From positions 39,204 to 103,203 of the forward strand of contig JBBRXG010000001.1 in the NCBI GenBank assembly GCA_038248655.1: 64,000 bases of DNA. Direction: 5' to 3'. Every line of letters begins with the position of its first letter. The stretch's first letter is position 1. The DNA is from DATBLE01 sp038248655 (GTDB taxonomy: Bacteria; Actinomycetota; Thermoleophilia; Gaiellales; Gaiellaceae). Of the stretch, positions 25,692 to 33,462 are shown in pieces. Position numbers and translations under genes: made by a program. Below the pieces are notes generated by a model. It was given only the letters and a program-made list of their open reading frames with translations, was not told where the DNA came from and did not search any database.

Positions 25692-27065
25692 ATGGCGAGG
25701 AACGTCAACTCGGGCGGGGACCCCGACTCGCGCCCCGCGGTGGCAGGCAGACGACGTTCGACAGCCGCATACGCAATCGCGAGCTACGCGACGAACGTCG
25801 GCGTCGCGACGCTCGGCCTCGCCAACGTCTTGATCGTCTCGCGGGCGCTTGGCCCTGCGGGCCGCGGCGAGGTCGCGTTCATGATGACGATTGCGTCGAT
25901 GACCACCTTCGCGGCCGGTTTCGGCGTCCAGACCGCGAACGCGTACTTCGGAGGCAGCGCAGAGCAGCTGCGTAGGCGACTGGCGTCGAACTCCGTTGTG
26001 ATCGCAGTTGTCTTCGGCGCGCTGGGGACCGGCGCCGTGACCCTCCTGATCCACATCGTTCCGGCCGCCGGTGGTCACGTCGATTCCGGCACCCGTTGGA
26101 TCGCGCTCGCGTCACCACCGATCGCGATCCTCGGCACCTACCTCACAGTGCTGGTGCAATCCGACTACCGGTTCGGAATCACCAACCTGACGTGGCTCCT
26201 TCCGCCGGCCACCAATGTCATCGCGAACGGAGTGATGCACACGCTCGGCGTCCTCACCGTCCGGACGGCGATTACGACCTGGGTGGCCGGACAGGCGCTC
26301 GGGATGATCGTGCTGCTCTGGTACACCGCATATCGTTTGTCCGGTTTCTCGAGGCCGGATGTCGGTCTCGCGCGGCGAATGGTCGGCTTCGGGGTGAAGA
26401 CGCATGCGGGCCAAATCGGAATGGTTGCGAACTACCGGCTCGACCAATGGCTGCTGGGGGCCATTTCGGGCAACCGCGAGCTCGGCCTCTACAGCGTCGC
26501 GGTCTCCTGGGCGGAGATTCTCTTCTTCCTGCCGACGGTGATCGCCAACGTGCAACGCCCAGACCTGGTCCGCAGCAGCCGCGAGGAGGCTGGACGCAAC
26601 GCGGCCGCCGCTCTTCGCCTTGCCCTTCTCCTCATTCTGCTGTCGGGCGCCGCGATCATTGCGGCGGCGCCGTTCCTCTGCACGACGATCTTCGGCGACG
26701 CCTTCGCCGGCTCGGTGCCAGACCTCCGGATCCTCGCGCTCGGCGCGCTCGGTGTAGCGCTGACGAAGCAGCTCGGGAACGCGATGATGTCGCAGGGAAA
26801 GCCTCTGCGCGAGACGGCCGCGATCGTCGTCGCCTTCCTTGTCACGGCGTTGGCCGACGTCCTGCTGATCCCAAAGTACGGGGACGTCGGCGCGTCGCTC
26901 GCTTCGACAGTTTCGTACTCGACCGGCGGGCTGATCATGGCAGCGATCTTCGTCCGGACGTTCGCTCAACGTCCTGCGGACCTTGTTCCTCGCATGCGCG
27001 ATGCACGATGGCTCTGGACGCAGGCCCGCGGACGACTGGGTGGCCGCTCGAGAACCAGTGTGTGA
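25692..27065 (+). CDS. Wzx-like polysaccharide flippase (MOP superfamily)
   Basis: 457 residues with about 12 to 14 hydrophobic helices. The start MARNVN at ATG 25692 is followed by AYAIASYATNVGVATLGLANVLIVSRALGPAGRGEVAF, typical of oligosaccharide flippases, and by VANYRLDQWLLG and GLYSVAVSWAEILFFLPTVIANV. It would turn lipid-linked repeat units to the outer face of the membrane for the Wzy-like polymerase at 9212. A TACGAT box ends 11 nt before the start. It is on the same strand as the fusion gene upstream and convergent with the second acyltransferase, 17 bp away. Confidence 0.88.
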   Translation: MARNVNSGGDPDSRPAVAGRRRSTAAYAIASYATNVGVATLGLANVLIVSRALGPAGRGEVAFMMTIASMTTFAAGFGVQTANAYFGGSAEQLRRRLASNSVVIAVVFGALGTGAVTLLIHIVPAAGGHVDSGTRWIALASPPIAILGTYLTVLVQSDYRFGITNLTWLLPPATNVIANGVMHTLGVLTVRTAITTWVAGQALGMIVLLWYTAYRLSGFSRPDVGLARRMVGFGVKTHAGQIGMVANYRLDQWLLGAISGNRELGLYSVAVSWAEILFFLPTVIANVQRPDLVRSSREEAGRNAAAALRLALLLILLSGAAIIAAAPFLCTTIFGDAFAGSVPDLRILALGALGVALTKQLGNAMMSQGKPLRETAAIVVAFLVTALADVLLIPKYGDVGASLASTVSYSTGGLIMAAIFVRTFAQRPADLVPRMRDARWLWTQARGRLGGRSRTSV

Positions 27066-27082
27066 GCCCGAACGACTGCCCC

Positions 27083-28141
27083 TTACGTCGTCCGTAACGC
27101 CCGCGAGCGACGGACGGCGAGCAGCCGGGAAGCGCCCCAGAGCGCGGTTGACCCGGGAATCGTGAGCGGGATGCCGATCGTCTCCTGTCCCGGGTCGTCG
27201 GTCGCGAACCGGTACTTGTAGCCCTCCCCGCCGCGCAAGAGCCGGTACTCGCTGAGGCTGTCGGCGAGCGCCGACCGGATCGTGTTGACCAAGAGGACGA
27301 AACCGACCGCCTGTTTCTCGTACCTCGGATCGCGGCCCGCCTGGTAGTAGCACTCCGCGTTCCCGAAGCGGTATCCGAGCCATCCGGCCGCAGTTCGACC
27401 GTCGAGATCGAGAAACCAGAGCCGAAGCCAACCCCGGTCGAGGGCCAGAGCAGCGAAATCGCGATGGAAGGGCTCGCTTCTCGAACGTGTGATCGAAGAT
27501 CTCCGACCCCAGCGCGCCCCGTGGAGGGCGAAGAGCACGTCGAGATCTCGGTCGAGCCGTTCCGAGGACGAGACGAGACGGTACGTCAGCTCGTGGTCGC
27601 GAAGAAGCACGCGCTCTCGGCGCCGCACCTGCTCGCGGAAGTTGCGGCTACGCGATGCGAGCAGATCGTCCCACGTGCCCTCGCCGAAACGAATCACCGG
27701 ACTTCCAGCGGTACCTAGCCGCCGCCCCGTCGGAAAGAGGGGGGTCCACTGCCCGGCCTGCGGCAACCTCTCGGCGAGCAAGAGGTCGGCTCCCGCGCAG
27801 GCCGCGGCCTCGACAAGCGCATGGGCCGCGCGAGGACGGTCCTCCGGCGCACAGACCGGCCCCAGCTCGTCACCCCCCCCGTGCCCCACGAACCGCAGAA
27901 CACGTACCGGCCAGTTCCGCCACACGTAGAGCGGCAGGATGGCGACGACCCCGTTGTCGTCGTGGCAGCGGAACAATCGGAGCGGACGGCCACGACCGAA
28001 GTGCCGCCACCACGTCTCGCACCACTCCGGGGTACTGAAGATGTTGCCGCTACGTTCAGCCAGCTCGCTCCATTCGGCGCGGAGCTCGTCGAAGGTGGAG
28101 GCAGGGTTCAGAACGAGACGCTGTTGGATCGGTAGGGACAT
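27083..28141 (-). CDS. FemAB/BioF2-like acyltransferase (GNAT fold), copy 2
   Basis: About 352 residues. Shares the layout of the protein at 20330: ELAERSGNIFSTPEWCETWWRHFG at the start, GVVAILPLYVWRNW, a basic helix around SRNFREQVRRRERVL, FHRDFAALALDRGWLRLWFLDLDGRTAAGWLGY and a closing YYQAGRDPRYEKQAVGFVLL. The two proteins are diverged paralogs of Acetyltransf_6. ATG 28141 is used; GTG one codon earlier is equally possible. The RLLRGGEGYKYRFATDD near the end is the most conserved part. Probable role: acylation of a sugar or amino sugar in the surface polymer. Confidence 0.75.
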   Translation of the reverse strand: MSLPIQQRLVLNPASTFDELRAEWSELAERSGNIFSTPEWCETWWRHFGRGRPLRLFRCHDDNGVVAILPLYVWRNWPVRVLRFVGHGGGDELGPVCAPEDRPRAAHALVEAAACAGADLLLAERLPQAGQWTPLFPTGRRLGTAGSPVIRFGEGTWDDLLASRSRNFREQVRRRERVLLRDHELTYRLVSSSERLDRDLDVLFALHGARWGRRSSITRSRSEPFHRDFAALALDRGWLRLWFLDLDGRTAAGWLGYRFGNAECYYQAGRDPRYEKQAVGFVLLVNTIRSALADSLSEYRLLRGGEGYKYRFATDDPGQETIGIPLTIPGSTALWGASRLLAVRRSRALRTT

Positions 28142-28283
28142 CACGCGGGGTTAGGACAGGGCAGGCTATCGACAGCCCTGACGCACGGCTTGCGCCGCAG
28201 CGTGGCTCTCCGAGGCCGCTGGGCACGAACCGAATCGTCGGTGACGAGTTTCGTTGTCACATGGGAACGTACACTCGTCGGCG

Positions 28284-29315
28284 ATGATCGCGAGGAGGCG
28301 CAAGGGTCATAGCAGCCAGCTCGCCAGGCTGGTACATCTCAAGAACACGGTTCGCCGGCGTATCCATCCGCCGCGCGGCCCGGCGGTCGTGCTGCTCTAC
28401 CACAGGATCGATGCCCCGGCGGTCGACCCGTGGGGAAACTGCGTCGACCCGATGCTGTTCGCCGAACAGATCGCCGTTCTTCGATCGGTGTTCAATCCTC
28501 TGCCGCTCGACGGGCTCGTGAGCGGCCTGAATGAAGGAGCGGTACCGGCAGGCTCCGTCTGCGTGACGTTCGACGACGGGTACAGGGATAACCTCTACAC
28601 CGCGAAGCCGGTACTCGAACGCTACGCCGTGCCAGCTACGGTCTTCGTCGTCAGCGACCACGTCGGATGCGGTCGTAACTTCTGGTGGGACGAGCTCGAG
28701 ACCATTGCGCTACAGAGCCCGCTGCCTCAGTCTCTCCGAGTCGACGTCGCCGGTGAAGCGTTCGAGTGGCGGGGATCGCCGGAGCCTGACCCTCCTGCAC
28801 CCGCTTGGCGCGCGTGGAAGCCCCCGAAGACCGATCGGCAAGCGCTCTACGTCTCGCTCTACTGGAAGCTCCGCTTCCTGCCAGAGGCTGAGCGTACGTC
28901 CCTACTCGCCGACCTCCGCGGATATGCCGGCGCAGCGGAGGAGACGCTATTGGCCTCGACCGAGGACGAGATCTGCGCGCTCGGCGAGGGCTCACTCGTC
29001 ATGGTCGGCGCGCACACTGCGACCCATCCGCCGTTGACGTCATTGCGCCCCGAGCAACGGCGTGACGAGATCGGATCCTCGAAGCTTGCGCTCGAGCGGC
29101 TCCTCGGGCGTCCGGTCGACTCGTTCTCGTATCCGTACTCGGATCTCGATGCTCCCACGATCGACCTGGTGGCCGACGCCGGGTTCGCCTTCGCCTGTGC
29201 GGGCGGCAACCTGCCCGTCGCGTCGGATTCCCCCGTGCATGCCCTGCCTCGCGTGGTGGTGGAGAACTGGCGAGGAGAGGAATTCGCTCGGCGCATCGCA
29301 GCGTTGCTGCGCTGA
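28284..29315 (+). CDS. polysaccharide deacetylase (NodB/CE4 family), second copy
   Basis: 343 residues from ATG 28284; a TACACT box ends 8 nt before it. NodB motifs: VVLLYHRID, TFDDGYRDN with the catalytic and metal Asp pair, and the metal site HTATHPPL, then FSYPYSDLD. An insert of about 100 residues between the two halves (around WKPPKTDRQ) makes it longer than the enzyme at 8478 and is common in capsule-associated deacetylases. No clear signal peptide; the basic N-terminus could bind membrane. It precedes a glycosyltransferase on the same strand. Confidence 0.88.
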   Translation: MIARRRKGHSSQLARLVHLKNTVRRRIHPPRGPAVVLLYHRIDAPAVDPWGNCVDPMLFAEQIAVLRSVFNPLPLDGLVSGLNEGAVPAGSVCVTFDDGYRDNLYTAKPVLERYAVPATVFVVSDHVGCGRNFWWDELETIALQSPLPQSLRVDVAGEAFEWRGSPEPDPPAPAWRAWKPPKTDRQALYVSLYWKLRFLPEAERTSLLADLRGYAGAAEETLLASTEDEICALGEGSLVMVGAHTATHPPLTSLRPEQRRDEIGSSKLALERLLGRPVDSFSYPYSDLDAPTIDLVADAGFAFACAGGNLPVASDSPVHALPRVVVENWRGEEFARRIAALLR

Positions 29316-29343
29316 CCTAGCGTCTATCGTTGCTCGTTCCCGC

Positions 29344-30282
29344 ATGACCGACCAGTTCGCTTCGCCTGCTCGAGTCGCCTTATTGATTGCGTGCTTCAAC
29401 GACGGCGCGACGCTCGAAAGCGCGGTCGAGTCGGCACTCGCGCAGGAGGACGTCGAGCTGGTGGTGATCGACGATGGGTCGACCGACGCACGAACGGTCG
29501 AGCTCTTCGGCGAGCTAGAGCGGCGTGGAATCACCGTCCTGCACCAGGAAAACCGTGGGCCCGCCGCCGCCCGGATGGCAGGTGTTGCCGCCACCTCGGC
29601 ACCCTACGTCACGTATCTGGACGCAGACGACACCCTCCCTGACGGTGCGCTGGCCGCGCTAAAGGCTGCGCTCGACGCACATCCCGGGCTGGCGGTCGTC
29701 TGGGGAGACGTCGAGGCCTTCGGGAGCCTGACCGGATACGGGCAGTCGCCCGAGGAGATCGATCCTTGGCTCGAGTCCTACGTGAACGTACTACCCGGTC
29801 CCGCGTTGTTCCGGCGTAACGAGCTGCTGGCGGCCGGCGGGTGGCAACTGGCAAGCGGCTACGAGGACTGGGACCTTTGGATGTCGCTCGCCGAGCGAGG
29901 CAGCCGCGGAATGCGGGTGCCAGTTCTGGCATACCGGTACCAGATCCATGGCAACCGCGGCTGGCGCACTCACTCCAGACGCCACGGTCAGATCGTTACC
30001 GAGCTTCGCCGCCGACACCCGGCCCTGTTTGCGAACCGGAAGCAGAACCGGAGACGGTCGAGCGCGCCGTGGTGGCTCAAGCTCGGCCTTCCTCTCGTTG
30101 CCGGCTTACCGCTGCCGATGCGGGCTCGGCAGACGCTGGCGAACATGTTGAAGAATCCCAAGTTCTTCTTTTCCGCAGCCGTGGCTCCCCGTCTTAGGAA
30201 GGCCGGCGTTGCGGTCGGCGTACGGCGACGGAACCCTCGATCTGGCACGAGCCGTCACGACGGGAATCGCCCACACGCATAA
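29344..30282 (+). CDS. family 2 glycosyltransferase
   Basis: 312 residues. GT-A motifs: VALLIACFNDGATLESAVES, LVVIDDGSTD, NRGPAAARMAG and VTYLDADDTLPDG (DxD), then FRRNELLAAGGW and YEDWDLWMSLAERG. The C-terminal 90 residues are basic and likely lie on the membrane surface. It is the last gene of the polysaccharide island, next to convergent lysS. Donor and acceptor unknown. Confidence 0.87.
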   Translation: MTDQFASPARVALLIACFNDGATLESAVESALAQEDVELVVIDDGSTDARTVELFGELERRGITVLHQENRGPAAARMAGVAATSAPYVTYLDADDTLPDGALAALKAALDAHPGLAVVWGDVEAFGSLTGYGQSPEEIDPWLESYVNVLPGPALFRRNELLAAGGWQLASGYEDWDLWMSLAERGSRGMRVPVLAYRYQIHGNRGWRTHSRRHGQIVTELRRRHPALFANRKQNRRRSSAPWWLKLGLPLVAGLPLPMRARQTLANMLKNPKFFFSAAVAPRLRKAGVAVGVRRRNPRSGTSRHDGNRPHA

Positions 30283-30320
30283 CTGGGACCAACCGACTTC
30301 GCCCGTATTGGCCAGCCCCC

Positions 30321-31700
30321 TCAGCTGCGCTCGCGCAGCGCCGGAAAGAGGATGACGTCCCGGATCGTCCCGCGACCCGTCAAGAGCATCACCAGGCGAT
30401 CGATCCCGATGCCGCAGCCGCCGGTCGGCGGCATGCCGTAGGAGAGCGCCTCGACGAAGTCGGGATCACCCGGCTCCGACTCCTCGGCTCCCGCCTCGCG
30501 CTCGGCCTCCTGCATCGCGAAGCGCTCCGCCTGCTCGCCGGCGTCGTTCAGCTCGCTGAACGCGTTCGCGAACTCCATCCCGGCGGCGACCGCCTCGAAC
30601 CGCTCGACCAGCGTCTCGTCCCCGTCAGTGGTGCGCGCGAAGGGCGACAGCTCGATCGGCCAGTCGTAGACGAACGTCGGCTGGACGAGCTCGGGCTCGA
30701 CGAAGTGCGAGTAGGCGTGGTCGACGAGCTGCGACCACGAGCGGTCACGTGCCGTGTCCACGCCTGCCTCCTGCAGCTTCGCCCGCAGCTCGGCCTCGTC
30801 ACGGGACCAGACGCCCCGGGCCTCGAGCGCCTCGGCGAAGCGCACCCGCTGCCACGGCGGCGAGAGGTCGAGCTCGTGACCGCGGAAGGTGACTGCGGTC
30901 GAGCCGGCCGCCTCCGCCGCCGCGAGGACCAGCGCCTCGGTGCGAGCCATCGTGTCGCGGTAATCCGCATAGGCCTCGTACCACTCCACCTGCGTGAACT
31001 CGGGCGAATGCTTGTAGGAGATGCTCTCGTTGCGGAAGTCCTTCGAGAGCTCGTAGACCTTCTCGAGGCCGCCGACGATCAGGCGCTTGAGGTAGAGCTC
31101 GTCCGCGATCCGCAGGTACAGGTCGGCGTCGAGCTCGGCCGAGTGGGTGACGAACGGCTCCGCGAAGCCGCCGCCGTAGCGCGGCTGCAGGATCGGCGTC
31201 TCGACCTCGAGGAAGCCCTCCCCGTCGAGGTAGGTGCGGACGGCGGACACGATCCGGGCGCGCGCGATCGCGAGCGCGCGCGACTCCTCGTTGGTCAGCA
31301 GATCGAGGTGGCGCTGCCGGTAGCGCGTCTCGACGTCGGTGACCCCGTGGAAGGCGTCCGGCAGCGGACGGGAGTTCTTCGCGAGCAACTCGAGCGACTC
31401 CACGGCCAGGCTCGGCTCCCCGCGCCGGCTCTTCGCCGGCCGGCCGGTGACCCCGACCACGTCGCCGAGGTCGACCTGCACCTCGCCGCCAACGCGATCC
31501 GGCTGCACGAGCAGCTGGACCCGCCCCGAGCGGTCGACGAGATCGAGGAAGACGAGCTTTCCGAGGTCGCGCCGCGCCATCACGCGGCCGGCGAGCCGCC
31601 GGGTCGTCTCACCCTCCTTATCCAGCTCGAGCGCTTCCCCCTCGGCCCGAACGGACGCAACCTCGACACGGTCCGGAAAGCGCTTCGGGAGTCCGCTCAT
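30321..31700 (-). CDS. lysS: lysyl-tRNA synthetase, class II
   Basis: 459 residues. Charges tRNA-Lys in the cytoplasm. An N-terminal OB-fold anticodon domain (LAGRVMARRDLGKLVFLDLVD) is followed by the class II core: motif 1 around IVSAVRTYLDGEGFLEVETPILQ, motif 2 as FRNESISYKHSPEFTQVEWYEAY and motif 3 as GCGIGIDRLVMLLTG. It is 30-40 residues shorter than the usual 490-510 because the N-terminal extension is reduced. ATG 31700 is chosen: a TAGACT box lies 7 nt upstream (31708-31713), predicting a leaderless mRNA. In mycobacteria lysS lies next to clpC; here the polysaccharide island separates them. Confidence 0.97.
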   Translation of the reverse strand: MSGLPKRFPDRVEVASVRAEGEALELDKEGETTRRLAGRVMARRDLGKLVFLDLVDRSGRVQLLVQPDRVGGEVQVDLGDVVGVTGRPAKSRRGEPSLAVESLELLAKNSRPLPDAFHGVTDVETRYRQRHLDLLTNEESRALAIARARIVSAVRTYLDGEGFLEVETPILQPRYGGGFAEPFVTHSAELDADLYLRIADELYLKRLIVGGLEKVYELSKDFRNESISYKHSPEFTQVEWYEAYADYRDTMARTEALVLAAAEAAGSTAVTFRGHELDLSPPWQRVRFAEALEARGVWSRDEAELRAKLQEAGVDTARDRSWSQLVDHAYSHFVEPELVQPTFVYDWPIELSPFARTTDGDETLVERFEAVAAGMEFANAFSELNDAGEQAERFAMQEAEREAGAEESEPGDPDFVEALSYGMPPTGGCGIGIDRLVMLLTGRGTIRDVILFPALRERS

Positions 31701-31755
31701 CAACGCGAGTCTAAGGACGCCGGCGAAGGGGGCTCTGCCCGCCGTAGCCTCCGGC

Positions 31756-31774
31756 GGCTTCTCGAGGAGAAGCC
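31756..31774 (-). terminator. hairpin downstream of greA (second)
   Basis: GGCTTCTC and GAGAAGCC form a perfect 8-bp stem around a 3-nt loop. It lies 9 bp beyond the greA-end hairpin on the minus strand and before the lysS promoter. There is no U-tract, so termination efficiency is unsure; it may act with the first hairpin. Confidence 0.45.
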
Positions 31775-31782
31775 CTCTACCC

Positions 31783-31817
31783 GCATGAAGTCGTGGCGCG
31801 AAGCGCCGACTTCATGC
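31783..31817 (-). terminator. long hairpin at the greA 3' end that includes the stop codon
   Basis: Arms GCATGAAGTC (31783-31792) and GACTTCATGC (31808-31817) pair perfectly, and inner GGCGC/GCGCC extend the stem to 15 bp with a 2-nt bulge and a GAA loop. The greA stop (31812-31814) is inside the arm. No T-run follows. Confidence 0.55.
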
Positions 31818-32288
31818 GGCCTTGATCTCGAGGATCTTGAACTTCAGCGAGCCGCGAGGGGCGACGACCTCGACGATCTCGCCCTTCTTTCGGCCGATGA
31901 TCGCCTTGCCGACCGGCGACTCGTTCGAGAGCTTCTGCTCGGAGGGATTCGCCTCGGCGGAGCCGACGATGCGGTACTCGAACGTCTTGTTCGCCGCCAG
32001 GTCGCGCAGCTTCACCTTCGAGCCGATGGAGACCACGTCCTTGGCGATGTCCTTCTTCTCGATCACGCGCGCGGACAGCAACCGCTCCTCGAGCGTCGCG
32101 ATCCGGTGCTCGAGCAGGGCCTGCTCGTTCTTCGCGTCGTCGTACTCCGAGTTCTCGGTGATGTCCCCGAACTCGCGGGCGATCCGGATGCGCTCCGCCA
32201 CCTCCCGCCGCTTCTCGGTCGAGAGATGGTCGATCTCCTGCTTCAGCTTCTCGTACCCCTCTTTGGTGAGGATGACTTCCTTGGCCAA
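31812..32288 (-). CDS. greA: transcription elongation factor GreA
   Basis: 158 residues, the standard GreA length. It rescues backtracked RNA polymerase by stimulating transcript cleavage. The N-terminal coiled coil carries LTKEGYEKLKQEIDHL and the tip sequence FGDITENSEYDDAKNEQ (with the functional acidic pair), followed by the FKBP-like C-terminal domain with ESPVGKAIIGRKKGE. The start is TTG 32288, fixed by an AGGAGG site 8 nt upstream and by family length; the open frame before it is unrelated. A -35/-10 promoter lies at 32343-32372. This is one of the few genes here with a classical leader and Shine-Dalgarno sequence. Confidence 0.96.
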   Translation of the reverse strand: MAKEVILTKEGYEKLKQEIDHLSTEKRREVAERIRIAREFGDITENSEYDDAKNEQALLEHRIATLEERLLSARVIEKKDIAKDVVSIGSKVKLRDLAANKTFEYRIVGSAEANPSEQKLSNESPVGKAIIGRKKGEIVEVVAPRGSLKFKILEIKAA

Positions 32289-32342
32289 CTCCCGTGCCTC
32301 CTGGAAAGAAGCGCGGCGCGCACGGCGCCGTCGCGGGCGGGA

Positions 32343-32372
32343 ATGGTACCCACAAGACGGCTCTCTGTGCAA
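32343..32372 (-). promoter_or_regulatory. greA promoter
   Basis: On the minus strand TTGCAC (32367-32372) and TACCAT (32343-32348) are 18 bp apart, a good sigma-70-type arrangement. The predicted leader is about 45-50 nt and contains the AGGAGG site of greA. Confidence 0.6.
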
Positions 32373-32403
32373 GAGGGCCGCGCGGCTACGATTTCCGGGC
32401 ATT

Positions 32404-33462
32404 TTGAGGCTGGATCTGCGGACTTCCTGGTGGATCGGCGCGGTCGAGGTGCCGACCCGCGTCGTCCTCGCGCCGATGGCGGGCGTCAGCGTGCAGGCGT
32501 TCCGGCGGCAGGGCCGACGCTTCGGCGCCGGCCTCGTCTGCTCGGAGATGGTCAGCTGCGCCGGCCTACACCACGGAAACGAGCGCACGCTCGGCTACCT
32601 GCGCATCGCGGAGGACGAGCATCCGCTCGCTGTCCAGATCTTCGGCGCGGAGGCGGCGCTGATGGCCGAGGCGGCGCGGATGGTCGAGGAGGCCGGCGCC
32701 GACATCGTCGACATCAACTTCGGCTGCCCGGTGCGTAAGGTGACGAAGACCGGCGCCGGCGCGACCCTGCTCGACGACCCCGAGCGGGCCGCGCGGATCG
32801 TCGCGGCCGTCGCGGAGGTCGTCAACGTGCCGGTCTCGGTGAAGATGCGCCGGGGCCTGGACGACGGCTCGCGCGCCTGCCTCGCCGTCGGGCCGCGGCT
32901 GGTCGACGCCGGCGCGGCCACGCTCACTCTCCACCCGCGCTCGGCGAGGCAGATGTACACGGGCACCGCCGACCACTCGCTGACGGCGGAGCTGGTCGAG
33001 CTCGTCGACGTGCCGGTGATCGCCTGCGGCGACGTCACCTCGCGCGCTCGGGCACAGGCGGTGCTCGCCACCACGGGTGCGGCCGCGGTGATGGTCGGTC
33101 GCGGCGCCCAGGGCAATCCGTGGGTGCTGCGCGAGATCGTCGACGGCGACGGACCCGAGCCGACCCGCGACGAGGTCGCCGCCGAGCTGATCCTCTTCGT
33201 CCGCGAGACCGTCCGCGAGATGGGCGAGCGGCGGGCGTCGGGCTTCCTGAAAAAGTTCTACGGGTGGTACCTGGGCCGTGGACGCTTCCCGCGCCCGTTC
33301 AAGCAGGAGCTGGTCGTGCTCCACTCGACCGACGAGGTGGTCGAGCGGTTGCTCGTGGCCGCGCCGGGCGCCGCCGGCGTGCTCGCCCGGCTCGAGACCG
33401 AGCAGCCTCCGGTCGACGACCAGCTGCTCGAGCTGCCGGTCTCGATCTACGGCGGCGGCTGA
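32404..33462 (+). CDS. dusB: tRNA-dihydrouridine synthase (DusB family)
   Basis: 352 residues. FMN/NADPH enzyme that reduces uridines in tRNA. Visible motifs: VVLAPMAGVSVQAFR (FMN-binding start of the TIM barrel), INFGCPVRKVTKTGAGATLL with the catalytic Cys, VSVKMRRGLDDGS, LHPRSARQMYTG and VMVGRGAQGNPWVLREI. Start TTG 32404 is used; an ATT three bases earlier is conceivable because a TACGAT box (32387-32392) ends 8 nt before that ATT. It is divergent from greA and its 3' end overlaps the ATP-grasp gene by 16 bp. Confidence 0.93.
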   Translation: MRLDLRTSWWIGAVEVPTRVVLAPMAGVSVQAFRRQGRRFGAGLVCSEMVSCAGLHHGNERTLGYLRIAEDEHPLAVQIFGAEAALMAEAARMVEEAGADIVDINFGCPVRKVTKTGAGATLLDDPERAARIVAAVAEVVNVPVSVKMRRGLDDGSRACLAVGPRLVDAGAATLTLHPRSARQMYTGTADHSLTAELVELVDVPVIACGDVTSRARAQAVLATTGAAAVMVGRGAQGNPWVLREIVDGDGPEPTRDEVAAELILFVRETVREMGERRASGFLKKFYGWYLGRGRFPRPFKQELVVLHSTDEVVERLLVAAPGAAGVLARLETEQPPVDDQLLELPVSIYGGG

